In this document: positions 29,928-46,300 of the stretch, piece after piece
How positions within the stretch are numbered: position 1 is the stretch's first letter
Layout: each line of letters opens with the position of its first letter
NCBI GenBank assembly: GCA_043228905.1
Contig: JBHGNT010000015.1
Coordinates: 1,054,001 to 1,118,000 of the forward strand
Origin: Azolla caroliniana
Taxonomy: Eukaryota; Polypodiophyta
Length of the DNA stretch: 64,000 bases
Direction: 5' to 3'
The notes under the pieces: model-generated
Told to the model about the DNA's origin: nothing
Seen by the model: only the letters and a program-made list of their open reading frames with translations
Databases searched by the model: none
Made by a program: the position numbers and the translations under genes

Positions 29928-32255
29928 CTATTTAAAACCAAGAGGGTACTCTGGTCGGATGGTAGGCTTTCCCAACACTAGGACATCATCCTCAATTTTC
30001 TTCCATCGTAATGCTTCTTCCTTTTGGCGAACAACCTCGTGTTCTCGAAACCTGTCTTCCTCCTCCCTCTTCTGCTCCATAGCTGCTTTTCTCTGTGCTT
30101 CTTCTATCTTTCTCCTGTTCTCCTCAAGCATACGATCAAGTTCCTCCCTCTCCCTCCGAGCTTGCTCCTATCAGAAAAGCAAATCATTCATGTTCTTAGT
30201 TTGAGGTTATTGCAAGTCACACTTAACACTTCACTGACACTTCTGCCCTAAAGACAATATCTTTACATATTCAGATTCCACAACCCAAGGTTGGGTACAG
30301 AGCGATAACATTGCCTTATAAAATACTCTGATATTGATCACATTTGCACATAAGTAACATCATTCATGGGTTAATATCAAGTGAAACAACCTGAAATGTT
30401 CACTAAATGTGGCAGTTCTTCAAAGAGAATTAAATGTATCAGTTGGAAAGTATTTTCTGATAGAGTTTTTACCTCTTTCTTTCGGGCTTCATCCAGAGCT
30501 GCTATCTTCTCCAATTCAAGTTGCTTGTTCACATTGTCAAACAATCTTTTCTTGCCATCTTCAAATTTCTTCATAATCCGTTGCTTCACTTCATCTGAAG
30601 TAATGGCTTCTTCCACTTTCTTTCTAATTGCTTCTTCCACCCTTAGTGCCGTCGCCTCCTCCAGGAGCCTAAGTTCTGCTTCTTTCTCTTGTCTAACCGA
30701 ATCATTTAGATAATTTTCAGATAAACAATAAATAGTATCTATCATTACAGATAGTTTGGACAGAAAACAATAGACAAGTTCCAAGTAAGAAAACATGGAA
30801 CTAATACTCACTTCCTTTTTTCCAACTCTTCTCTTTTAGCTTGCTTCTCTTGTGAATCTTTCTTATCTTTATCTGATGAAACCAAACTCGGACTGCAAGA
30901 TCTAGATTTTGAAACTTCTTTGCTTCTGTGTCTTTTTGACCTCCTATCAGAGGGGGATCGGCTTTTTCTTCTTCTGAGAGACAGAAAATATTTAGCAGTA
31001 GTGTTCAATGACCAAAAAGGACAGTATTAACATGTTGATAAAGGGCCTCAGAGACAAAAGTTTCTTTCTTTCACATTCACCTCCTCTTCTCTGTATCATC
31101 TGCCTTTCCACGTTTTCCACGTGAGAGATGCTTGTCAGAGAGAGTCACCACACTGGGGCTTTGAGACCTGGACACTGATGAGCTTCTACTTCGGTTCCTT
31201 CTTGATTTCCTATCAGATGGAGATCGTGTTCTCCTTCTGTCCCAAAATCAGATTTATTGAAAGAAAGAAGTATGGATAATAATGTTATAAATAGATATCT
31301 GCTTTAATATTTGTTTACCTCCTTTCTACTCTTCTTTCATGTTTATCACGAGAACGCCTACTAGGACTTCTCGATCTAGAGTTCGAGTTGCTTCGACTCC
31401 GATATTTCCTTAACCTCCTTGATGATGGAGATCGGCTTCTTCTTCTAATGGAAAAGAGAGAAAATATTACAACATAAATTACAACGACAATCATCATTCA
31501 GCTTTCCATAACTGAGCTCACTGTGCACACAGATTGACAGACAAATTATTCCAATTTCCAACTCTGCCATACTTTTGAGTTGTGAGCACATCTCCATTTT
31601 CACAGATATGAGAAGTTGTATAAATCTAAAAACGGTTACAAGGATACCACAACGATTTCATTCACTCAACTCGGTTATACTTCACCATTGCAAACACATT
31701 ACCAGCAACTTGCTAATGAAAGAGAGATAGCTTCTACATATTTTTCAATTTAAAGAAGAATTAAAGAACGAACACACAGGAAAAGTGCACAAATTCTCCA
31801 ATGAATCACGTACTAAAAACACCACAAAAGACTTAAGATGAAGAAAATGTAAGTTCATTACAGTTCTATAGAAAATCCTTTACCAGTGTTTTTGCAGTTT
31901 TAGTTTTTCGGCGCATAGAGATTCTTCACCAGCCTGCAATTTTTCTCTTTGTGGACGACCACAAAATCTGTCTTAAGAGACTGTTTCTTGTTTTGTTTTG
32001 GTTTCCTTCGTTGACAATGACGACAGAGAGAAACAGAGAAATGACAACACACCTGCTGCTGCGGCGATGGCGAGATTCAGGTGATCGGCTGCTTCTACGA
32101 TAGCTTCTTCGTTGCCTGCTTCGGCTTCGGCTTCGGCTTCGACTTCGACTTCTAGTTCTGCTCCTTCTGTGGCGATGCCTGGGAGGAGATGGAGATGAAG
32201 GTCTCCTCCTTCTTGCTCTGCTCGAGGGGGAAGACGGGGATGGAGACCTCGGCAT
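29928..32255 (-). CDS. ARGLU1-like arginine/serine- and glutamate-rich nuclear protein, 6 exons, about 368 aa
   Basis: Exons (minus strand, 5' to 3'): 32255-32053, 31444-31319, 31236-31081, 30973-30812, 30692-30473, 30167-29928. Phases agree and give 1107 nt. The N-terminal half is an RS domain with SPSP, RSRSRS and repeated RSRSPS motifs. The C-terminal half is a long charged coiled coil (EEAIRKKVEEAI, KKRLFDNVNKQLELE, EENRRKIEEAQRKAAME) ending near LGKPTIRPEYPLGF. This two-part layout is that of ARGLU1 (arginine and glutamate-rich protein 1), a spliceosome-associated regulator in the nucleus. Exons 2-4 each start with the same RRRSRSPS-type sequence, each has a length divisible by three, and all are in the same phase. 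Other RS proteins are possible, but the Glu-rich tail favours ARGLU1. Confidence 0.85.
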
Positions 32256-34200
32256 GGAGATGGCTTCTTCTTCGTTGCCGTCTTCTTCTTTCTTCCAGCT
32301 GACGACGCAGCAAACCCTAATCCAGCTTTCGCCACGCGCAGCAAACCCTAAAAATGGAACACACAGAGAGAACGTAAAGAAAGAAACTGCGTTGATGATG
32401 CTTCTGATTTTTGAATATTCCCCAAATACCCCTCCTTCTCTCCATCAACACTTTTATATATATTCACAAAAAAAATACCCCCCTATTTTGGGTCATTTCC
32501 CCAAATACCCCTCCTATTCTCAATGAAACACTTTTACATATTCACAAGAAATACCCCTCCCCCAACACACACAAACACACATACCCTTCGAGACGATCGG
32601 GCCCTTTTATGTCTCGTTGTTTTGTGAGGACACAAATTACAATCGGTATGTGTCCCTCGTTGTTTTGTGAAGACACGATCAAGCCCTTTTATGTCTCGTT
32701 TTGGGTTTTGGGTTGTTGACCATATGGTCGTGACAAGGAGTGTGGAATGGTATATCATTGGTGGGTAGAGGTAAGAGAAAAGGGTTACAACACTACACTT
32801 CTTAGTCTCCTCTACTTATCCTATGTAGGGAGAGGGACGTCTTGTAATGCCACTAGAAAAACCTGAATATGCATATTGAGGAAATGATCCCCACATGCTC
32901 TAACATCTAGAATTTCCACATAAGAATACCTTTCAACTTCTTCATATAGGCTTTTAACCAATGCTTACTATCAAACATGAAAGCATTGTGTATATTCCAA
33001 TTGCGTTGTAGTCCCCAATATCGTAAAAATTGGAACAATATCTCCATCTCGTCATTTTGACCATTTTGACCATACTGAGAAAAACCTATTATTGAGGCCT
33101 CAAATAACAACGGGTTAAAACTTGCCAAACATCTGATAAGTACTTCCAAATGATACACGTTATAGGATATTTAATGAACTTGTGTGTACTATCCTCCAAC
33201 GGGATGGTGCTAAAGAAACAAGTGTCTGACCTTAGTCATCGTCTCTTTAAGGCTAAACCTAATGGGAGAGGTCTCATTCTCTCTCTCTCGGCTTACCCCA
33301 ATTGCGAACCACCCACTTACACTCCCTAAACCACTCAAACGAAATAGAGGAAATGAAAGGGCACGAGAGCTTAAATATCTTTTAAGGGAGCAAAATGGTA
33401 TGTAGTACACCACATGATAAGATATGGATGTACTATTTTGTTCTACTCTACAATCATGTTTCAAACACAAACATATGGACATGTTCCTCGGCTTTACCCT
33501 ATACATAAATCAATCATTTCCCTAAACACAAGATGAGGGATATATATCTGCGAGTCTCGTCTAAATGTACAACGCCTATTACTAACAAACGTGCATGGTC
33601 CTTAACATGTATAATGTACTATACTTCTATATGTAGTCTATCCTCACGTGTATCATGTGTACTACAATGTCCGTGGTCAATCCTCGATGATATCATGTAC
33701 TATCAAAATTTCTCTACGAAGAGGATTGGCTACACAATTAAGCAACAATTACGTATATAAAAAAGGTGTTATAGCAGATGATACAAAAAGTGCCCTCTTC
33801 ATGGCGTTGGTCTCGTGTCCCCGTGTGATATGAAACGAAACCACAAGGAGCATCAAGCAGGTTATCAAGCCGATCGATTCATACTACTCACTACCTCACA
33901 AGTTGTGCACTACTTACTACTCTTCTTCATCACATGAAGATATGTGTGCATACATATGTCATACATACATACATACATACATACATACATACATACATTA
34001 CATACATACATACATATATGATATGTCATACATACATACATACATACATACATACATGATACATTACATACATATGTACATATGTATATATACAAAGACA
34101 TAAGAGACATGTATGTATGTATGTATGTATGTATGTATGTATGTTACTCTACTACTCTTTTGCTAAGTCTGTAGGAAGAGAGAGAGAGAGAGCGAGTGCA
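32256..34200. other. Region between divergent ARGLU1-like and CCB1-like genes
   Basis: No gene is recognised. A ~85-bp unit with the core CCCCAAATACCCCTCCT is repeated at about 32415-32495 and 32500-32575. The words CCCTTTTATGTCTCGTT and CTCGTTGTTTTGTGA recur at 32600-32700. Tetranucleotide tracts of (CATA)n at about 33958-34000 and 34028-34055, and (GTAT)n at about 34111-34143, lie just before the CCB1-like start codon at 34201. Confidence 0.7.
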
Positions 34201-36656
34201 ATGAGAGGCCTAGTGGTCACCTTCAGCACCACCCATTTCCTGCATCATCGCCATCGCCATCGCCATAGCCATGCCTCGCAAACGCACAGCCTTGCTTCTC
34301 CATCGCCATGCCCGAACAGTGGAATGCCCCTTCATCACCGGAATAGGCGTCCCTTGGGATGCAGGGCTTCCTTAGATCCCTTCTCTACCCTTCCTGTCAT
34401 CATCCCCGCCATCTCTGACAGCAGCAGCAGCAGCAGCATCATCACCGATGCTGGCTATTCTTCAGCAAGCTACTATACCTCGCTCGGTCTCTTCGTCCTC
34501 TCTGTTCCTGGCGTCTGGTCTCTCATCAAGCGTTCTACGAAGTCTAAGGTTGGATCTTCTCTCTGTGTCAGTGTCGATAATAGGTAGAATGCCATTTTTT
34601 CTTTCTTTCTGTGATTTGGATCACAGTGAAGGTTGAGCTGCATAATTTGTCAATTGTTGGCCTAATGCTTAGGATCACCTGTTCTAGGATTTCGGGTTGA
34701 CCTGTGCAACATGTCAAGTGTTGTTAACCAAATGTTGGAGAATGACCTGTTTTTTTCTTGGTTTTAGAGTTTTTATTGCTCTAAATAAACCTTCTAAAAG
34801 TTATCCAAATTCATAGAATTGATTGTTTTCTTTGTTAAAAGTTAGTGTTTTGGTTGTTGTACATAAAATACAAACATAGAAGCAAGTGAAATTATGGTGA
34901 GCATAGAATGCACTTTGGTTCCAATCCTGTTCTTTTCTAATTTCTTTGCATAATTTGGGAAAGTAAATACTTAGCTTGAAGATCTCTGTGTGTCTTAATA
35001 ACAATGATTAGAACAATGTTCCTTGGTTTTGGTTGTTAATGTATAAATTGTCTTTTATGAGATCTCTGGAGAGAGGTTTAAAGAGGATTTAATGGATTGA
35101 TCATTGAACCACTCTTTAACAAGACATTTTTAACATGTTTCCTAACATGCATTTGTCATTCAATTTGAAGCTAAGAAAGAGATTGCCAAAAGCATCTGTA
35201 ATAAAAAAGAAAGGCCCTCTATCAAAATGATTTAAAGAAAACACCAGAATAATGTTACTATAGAAGTAAAAGTCCTAATTGGCATAATTGAAATCACTGG
35301 AAATTGATTTGTAATACTAGTAAATGGCTCTATCAATGAAATCCGAATGATGGGAGGACACTGAAAGAGAATGGGAAATCCTTTGTTCTATGGTCTCCAA
35401 ACATAGATTTCTGCTGCCATTCCTTCAGGCGTTAGAAACTTCAATTTTACAGCTACAGTCATTACTGTGAAAGCTTTTGTATTATATGGCTATACTGGCA
35501 ATACTGATATATTAATGTTCAGACTCACAAAGCTTAGCTGGCTGATACATATGCACACTCAAAGTATTTTAGACTATTGGCATGATTGGATGAATGAAGT
35601 CAAGTCCACCATTCATTAGAGTGAACTAGCGGGAGTATGGAGTTACTAGCATGTGGTCACAATCCATTGGGTGGCTCCATCATCGACGCATTACATTTTT
35701 GTGCTTGCTCATGAGCATACTTGCTTATTTCAGGCCACTAGAGACTGGCACGAAGAATCTTTCTCTTCAAGTCCGCCGTGCTCATGTGACTGGAGATGAT
35801 CCCTTAATGTGCACCTACTAGGATTTGTTTCTTTTCATTCTCACTAACACATCACCACAGTATCTGGTCAGCAGCCTGAGTTGGAGAATGATTCTTTATA
35901 TTGATGGGGTAGGGTTTTAGATGAAGAGATATGACATGATTGATTGACAGGGTACTTTGCATAAAAAAACTAATTTTTGTATTTATGTTGAACAGATTGT
36001 TAAGAAGACATTTGTTGTACCTGGACCATCAGACTCTGAAGGAAAGTCCCCCAGTCAAGTGGCTGGGGAGATTACATCATTCTTCACTCGGAAAAATTTC
36101 GTTATTACAGATAGAGGCGAGACTGTGACGTATGTGCACTTAATGGAATGTAGAGTGACATTTTTTACTATGCTAAAAAGGTTTTTTTAGGTTAAATCAT
36201 AGATGAGGACCATTAATGCTTTTTTATTTCAATAAGTGTAGGTTTGAGGGAACCATTGTTCCTAGTCGTGCACAAGCAGCCTTTTTGATATTTTGCACTT
36301 GCATAAGCTTGGGAAGCATTGCTCTAGTACTCACCATAACTGTACCAGAGATCGGTGACAAATGGTATTGGTTGTCAGGATTAAGTCCTCTTGCGTGAGT
36401 ATCTTTTTTTTGTTTGATTTGTACATACACTGTATGTGTTCTGTTCTTTGATTGTGATTTGGCTTGCAGTGGAGCATATTATTGGACACGAGCATCGCGT
36501 AAGGAACAAATAAAAGTGAAGATGATTGTGGCAGATGATGAAGCATCTACAGATGTCATCTTACAGGGTGATGATGAAGAAATTGATCTGTTGAGGCGAG
36601 AATTGCAATTAATGGAGAAAGGCATGGTGTATGTGAAAGGATTATTGGAGAGATAA
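34201..36656 (+). CDS. CCB1: CCB1-like chloroplast cytochrome b6f cofactor assembly protein, 4 exons, about 273 aa
   Basis: Exons are 34201-34548, 35996-36129, 36242-36394 and 36470-36656; phases agree. The N-terminus is rich in His, Arg and Ser with no acidic residues at first, as in a chloroplast transit peptide. The mature part has hydrophobic segments at about 94-112 (SLGLFVLSVPGVWSLI), 173-195 (FLIFCTCISLGSIALVL) and 201-217, followed by ASRKEQIKVKM and an ELQLMEKGMVYVKGLLER end. These match my memory of Arabidopsis CCB1 (cofactor assembly of complex C), which acts in covalent attachment of heme c-i to cytochrome b6 at the thylakoid membrane. The length is typical for the family. The start is the first in-frame ATG after the GTAT microsatellite. 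Confidence 0.88.
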
Positions 36657-38573
36657 AACATTCGGGGTGTCTAAGTGAGTTGTACAACGAACAAAATGAT
36701 TCAAATATGATGAAATATAAGACAGCATTTATAAATAATTGCTAAAATTGATTCAGATGATATCATTACTTTTAATATAACAAATAGAAGAGTAAATGAA
36801 GTTCTAACAAATAGAAGAGAGGTAATAGTAACACTGTTAATCATAATAATGATTGATCATAGAAGATAGGGTACAAGTGTAACGCTTGGCACATACTCTT
36901 GGGTATGAACAATGTGCCCCTATTAGGTTAACTACATACTATTCTTCCTTGAAAGTTAGCGTTTGGAGGATTTAATTCGCATCATTTGCTTGCTGTTAAA
37001 AGAAAACATGACCATGGGAACACGCCCACCTTAATACCTGCTCTTTGGGAATTGATGATGTGAGTGGAAGAAAGATAAAAGACTTTACTCCTTTACCAGT
37101 TAGTTTCTGTTTTGAATGTCACATATTCATCCTGAAGCATACATAATCTGGTTACCACATGTGCCCAAATTGTATTACAAATGACACATAATGTTCAAGC
37201 ACGGGACTAATGATACATAGCATTCAAGCGCATGATTATTGCTTGTGCATGACAAACGATCTTCTCCATACAGAAATTACAGTCAAACTTCAAAATTGAC
37301 ATATCAATGGCAATGCAATGCTTTGTAATGAGTTGCAGGATAGTCATCAGATCAAGTCATTGTAGCCTTGTTGCTGACCTCTCATGCAATTGAAACAAAA
37401 TTTGGTGAACTCCTCTTGAGGGATGCAGGGCAGAGCCCTGTTGTCACCAATCTATCAAAGAAAGCTCACAAACATTTGAAATCAAATTCAGGATTTCGTT
37501 TAAGGGTATGTATGCCATCATGAAATGCAGCAGTGATTATGTCATATCACTGTTCACCAAATTCTCGCAGCTCTTGCAAAGAACCATTCAATGCATTGTC
37601 AACTGGGAATGTCCACCAAGCTTCCAACCATTATTTGATATTAAATCATTATATATAAGCACATTTCTCACATGTGTACAAGCTTCATCATAAGACATTC
37701 GAATTTATTATATTCGGATCTGCTGACAGGATTGCCACGACATTTAACATTACACATACCCCAACTAAATGCTACCTTATCAAGCTTGTGACCACTGAAC
37801 ATTGTGGCTACTCAAATATTAAATTTACCGTTGTGCTCCCCAATGAGATGAAGAGTGATTCTGTCAAGAAGAAGCGTTCATACAGAAATGTTTTTAGAAT
37901 TAATTCACCTAATCTCTTGTAGCATGTTTTGATGAAAACCTGTATATTAACAAGTCATATCCTACTGACTCAAAATTTCAATAGACTTCATCCCTGAGGT
38001 AATCTCAGAAGTCTTCAACTTATAATACATACCATAATTGGTATATCTCACAATGATGCAAAACATTTAATCATTCTACAAGTACTCCAAACTGGAGGCT
38101 CTTGACTTCCTACCTCCACATGTAAAAATATTCTGTACCACCAATATGCTTGGATGACAGATGCACAGATAATAATACTGTGAGCAATGGGATAGAAACA
38201 TTGAAGCTGACAGAAATTGAGCAGCCTAAAATTGAAGCGCTTTATCACTCAATTAGAAATAGACAAAGTAAAGAGTAGGGTAGTTATATGTAAGATGTAC
38301 CGGATCCATAAAGGACACGTCTATAATGTGAATGGTACTCTTATGAACCCCATGACAAAATGTGTTTGTTGTTCATTGTCTTTGATGTTATGAGTACTTC
38401 TATCCGCAAAATTTCAGTGATCAAACACTCATACAAGCAATAAACTTAAGTATTCTGTGGAATAGCGTCTGGGAGTAAAAATACAAAATGCTTGTCCTTA
38501 CATCACTTTGATGTTATTCAATCTTTAATCTTTATAGTTGCAAAAACTGTGATCAGCTCCAACAACATTATTG
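36657..38573. other. Intergenic region between convergent CCB1-like and adenylosuccinate synthetase genes
   Basis: No gene is recognised in 1.9 kb between two gene 3' ends. Several short open frames exist but none shows a known motif or a codon pattern distinct from its surroundings. The flanks should contain the two 3' untranslated regions and polyadenylation signals, which I cannot place securely. Confidence 0.7.
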
Positions 38574-42298
<3,725 letters not shown>

Positions 42299-43316
42299 GA
42301 CTGTGCGCAGACTTGAACTGCTACTCGTGGGAAAGAAGAAGAGAAGAGAAGAGAATAGAAGAGATCTTCTCTGTCTCTCTCTCTCTCTGATTCGTGAAGA
42401 GATTTTCGAAGGGGTAAAACCACCAAAACATTTGATGAGAAATGGGGCTGCATATTTCAGAAATTACAAAAATGACCCTCTCTCATCCTTAGTGTTATTT
42501 ATTCATGGTTTTGTTATTTCATTCTCTTAGTGTTTTGGGCAGGTGGGGGGGGGGGGGGCTCATATGTGCATTCCAGTTGGGGAAAGACCAACCCCCACAT
42601 AGATGATGATTATTGATCTCGTGGCTAGCCTAAAGAAATGCATGAATTATCATAGATCTTTGTGGTTGGTGTAATCAAAACATAGGAAATTATTACAGAT
42701 TCTTGTGGTTAGCGTAAGCAAACGTAGGATTTATTTTTGGATCTTGTGGTTGCTGGTGTAAGCAAACATAGGAATTGTTATAGATCTTCTGGTTAGTGTA
42801 AGCAAACGTATGAATTATTATGGATCTTGTGGCGCTAGCATAAGGATACGTAGGAAATGTTATAGATCTTGTGGTTAGTGTAAGTAAACGTATGATTTAT
42901 TATGGATCTTGTGGTTAGTGTAAGTATACGTAGGAATTTGTTATGGATCTTGTGGTTAGCGTAAGCATACGTAGGAATTTATTATGGTAAACGTCGGAAA
43001 TTTGTTCATGTAAACCTGGGAACTTGTCTTTCCTTTGTCGTGTTCGATCTCCATGCCATCATCCTTGACGCCTCAATTATAGGTACTGTCACCTCTCTTC
43101 ACACACTCTCACACACACACAAACAAAAGAATTGATTTCTATTGCTTATTTATTTATTCAATCATTCTCCAAGACTAATGAGTTCGATCTACGATCCCTT
43201 CCTTACAAGAGGGCTATGTGTGTGAAGTTTTTGTTTTCTCTTATGTTGACGTAAACCCCTAGGTATTGGTACATATATGATCACTTTGACTACATAATGG
43301 TGCAAGGGTTGAACAA
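42299..43316. repeat. Upstream region with a ~44-bp minisatellite
   Basis: A poly-G run lies near 42545-42558. From about 42600 to 43000 a unit of about 40-60 bp is repeated roughly eight to nine times. Its consensus words are GGATCTTGTGGTTAGTGTAA and GCAAACGTAGGAATTATTAT, with drift between copies. The array lies between the adenylosuccinate synthetase promoter side and the truncated end of a copia element. The remaining 43000-43316 shows short CA runs and no gene. Confidence 0.8.
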
Positions 43317-46300
43317 TCACTCATTTATTGGCACCTTCCTCGCTCTCTCCCTCTCTCCCTCTTTCTCCCCTCGTCTATCACAATAAATTATTAGTATCAC
43401 TCGCTTAAGGCCGTAGAGTGGCTTCTTTAGTCGGCAAACTGCTTTTGGATGGGTGCTCGATTCAAAGCCGAGTGGTTGTACCATGTACACCTCCTCTTCT
43501 AATTCATCTTGAAGAAAGGTGTGCTTGACGTCCATTTGATGGAGGTGCTACCCTTTCGTTGCTATGAGTGCAATCATGGTCCGCACAATCGTCATCTTTG
43601 ACACCGGGGCAAAGGTCTCTTCATAGTCGACACCGTGTGTTTGTGCGTAGCCTTTTGCTACGAGTTGAGCTTTGTAGCAGTTGACAAAACCGTCAACATT
43701 ATACTTCACTTTGTAAATCCACTTGCAGCCGGTCGCCTTTTTGTGTGGTGAGTGGGGAATGAGACCCTATGTCTCGTTCTTACATAGTGCATGCATCTCC
43801 TCATTCATTGCTTCAACCCATCGTGGATCCTTGGCTACTTCAGAAAAATTTTCCGGTTCTCGAACTGCTGCCACCTTCGTCATAAACGCATAATGATATG
43901 CCATATAGTCATTGTAGCCGAATCGGCTAACCGGATTCTTCTCTCAGGTGGAGTGACGGAGTTTCTCATTTGATGTGGCAATGGCTTTCTCTACACAAGG
44001 TGTCCTCATGATGGGTACATCAAAGCCACCGAACTCATTGTCGAGTGAGTGAGTTGATTTGTTGCCGTTGAATTATTGTCTTCATATTCCAACATTTTGG
44101 CCTTGCCTTTATCCATCTTCGGACTTGGGCGAGATGTGCTTTGGTTGCTCGGGGCCTCTTGTGGCCCATTGAGCCTGGTCATGATTGAACTTTCTTCGAA
44201 CGTATGCCTCAATTGATCTTCGTCTTCTATCTCTTGGTTGGTCAAATTCAGGCCAACCTTCTTAGTAGAGGGGTTGAAGCACTTGTACCCCTTTTGCTCT
44301 AGTGAGTATCCTACGAGGATACACTTCTCCGACTTGGGATCTAGCTTTTCTTGCTTTTCATCGGGGATCTACACGTATGCAATTGAACCGAATATCCTTA
44401 CATGGGATAGATCCGGTTTCTTTCCATAGTACTTCTCGTGCAAGGTAAGTTCGTGCACGCCAGATGCTGTACACCGATTCATGAGGTAGATGACAATATT
44501 TGCTGCTTTTGCCCAATATGTCTTCGGCAAATTCTTTTCGTTCATCATGGCCCGTAATACTTCGAGGATGTGTCGATTTTTGTGTTTGACCAGTCCATTT
44601 CGTTGTGGTGTGTGTCAACACGAAAACTCTCATCGGATTCCTTCTTGTTGAAGGTACGTCGTGAATGCACCGGAGAAGTATTTCTTGCCTCCATTTGACC
44701 GAAGACATCGTACATGCCGGCCTGTGGCTTTCTCGACTTCATTCTTAAATTTTCGGAAGTGTCCGAACAATTCGCTCTTTTACCTCATGGGGAAGATCTA
44801 GGTGTGCCTAGAGAAGTCGTTGATAAAGGTGACGTAATATCGACAACCGCCGAATGTAGCCATATGAGCCGGTCCCCACACGTCTGAGTGGATGACATCT
44901 AGGAGGCCTTTGCTCACGGGGAATGGGTACCAATGTTGCTTGCCGAATTGGCAGGCTGCACAAATGCCTTCAATCTCTTTCTCTTTGAAGGTCGGGAGCC
45001 CGATGACGACTCCTTTCGATTGCATCACCTTGAGTTTATTGAGATTGATGTGGCCAATTCTCTTGTGCCATAGCTCTATGTCGGTGTTGGCTTTGGAGCC
45101 TTTTGCAAACATGGCCAATTTCATCTTGTGCGAATCGAGAATGAACATTTGGCCTTCTCTTCGTCCATGAGCGACGAGTCGGCCCTCTTTTTCGATGAAG
45201 CAACCGCCTTGGTTGAATCGGACTTGCATGCCTTGCTCCACAATTTGGTTGACTGAGACCAAATTCTTCGTGATGGTCGATACATGCAAGACATTCTTAA
45301 TGTATGTTTGGTTGCCCTCTTTCCCGAATGGGACATTGCCGATGTGTCGAATCGGATGAGTAGTCTCGTCTCTGGTTTCGACATAGTCGAGTCAATTTGG
45401 TTCTCTGAAGTTTCAGAAGCATTCTTGATGAGACGTCATATGGTTCGAAGCACTGGAGTTGACGAACCATACATCTTCTAGACCGGAGCCACTAGTTGAA
45501 GTAAAGGCTGACATAGAATTGACTCTATGTCTCATCACGAACAATCCGCCATGGTCATCATAGTTAGAGTTGGTGGCGTAATTGGTGAGTTATCGGCATG
45601 TGGAAGCCGGCTCATGCTTCTTCTTCCGACACACTTCTTCGTGGTGGCTAAATTTACCACAATATCCGCATTCGGTTGAGTTTTGTTGGCTTGGGCCGGC
45701 ATGAAAGATCCCCCTTCTTCCGAATGTTCCTTGATTGTTTCTGTTTTCTTGCTAAAATTGGGAGTTATTTTCATAGGTTGGACCTCTTCTGCCTTGTCCT
45801 TGGCTGAATCAGTGTCTTCTTGGTCAACCGCTATTGTGATAATCCGTCACTATCAACGGATCGTGAGGCGGAACTCCCGGGGTTATGGACTGGAATAATT
45901 TGTGCTCACCCGTACAACACAAGCAATATTTGAACATAAGACAAGTCGGAGGGAGAAAACGTTCGTTTCTTGCAAAAGAAAAATAGATTCTTTATAATTC
46001 TAGAATCATGTTACAATGGATTAGATATGAATATAAAAGATCATTCTTGAAAGAAAGAAGCCAACAACCATGTAAGGAGTGGTCCGATCTTAATATGAGA
46101 GATTATTCTTCCCCCAAGGAATGGGAGAGATAAGAAGAGAAAAAAACAGAAAAAGAGTGGAACATATACAGAGTTCTTTGTTGATCAAGCCGAGTTGACT
46201 AAAGGAGTCGGCACATCCGAACAAGTCGGAGCAAGAGGCGACGGTTGCAGAGTCAAGTGGAATAGAGCCGACCGGAAGAAGAAAGCCAAGACCCGAACAT

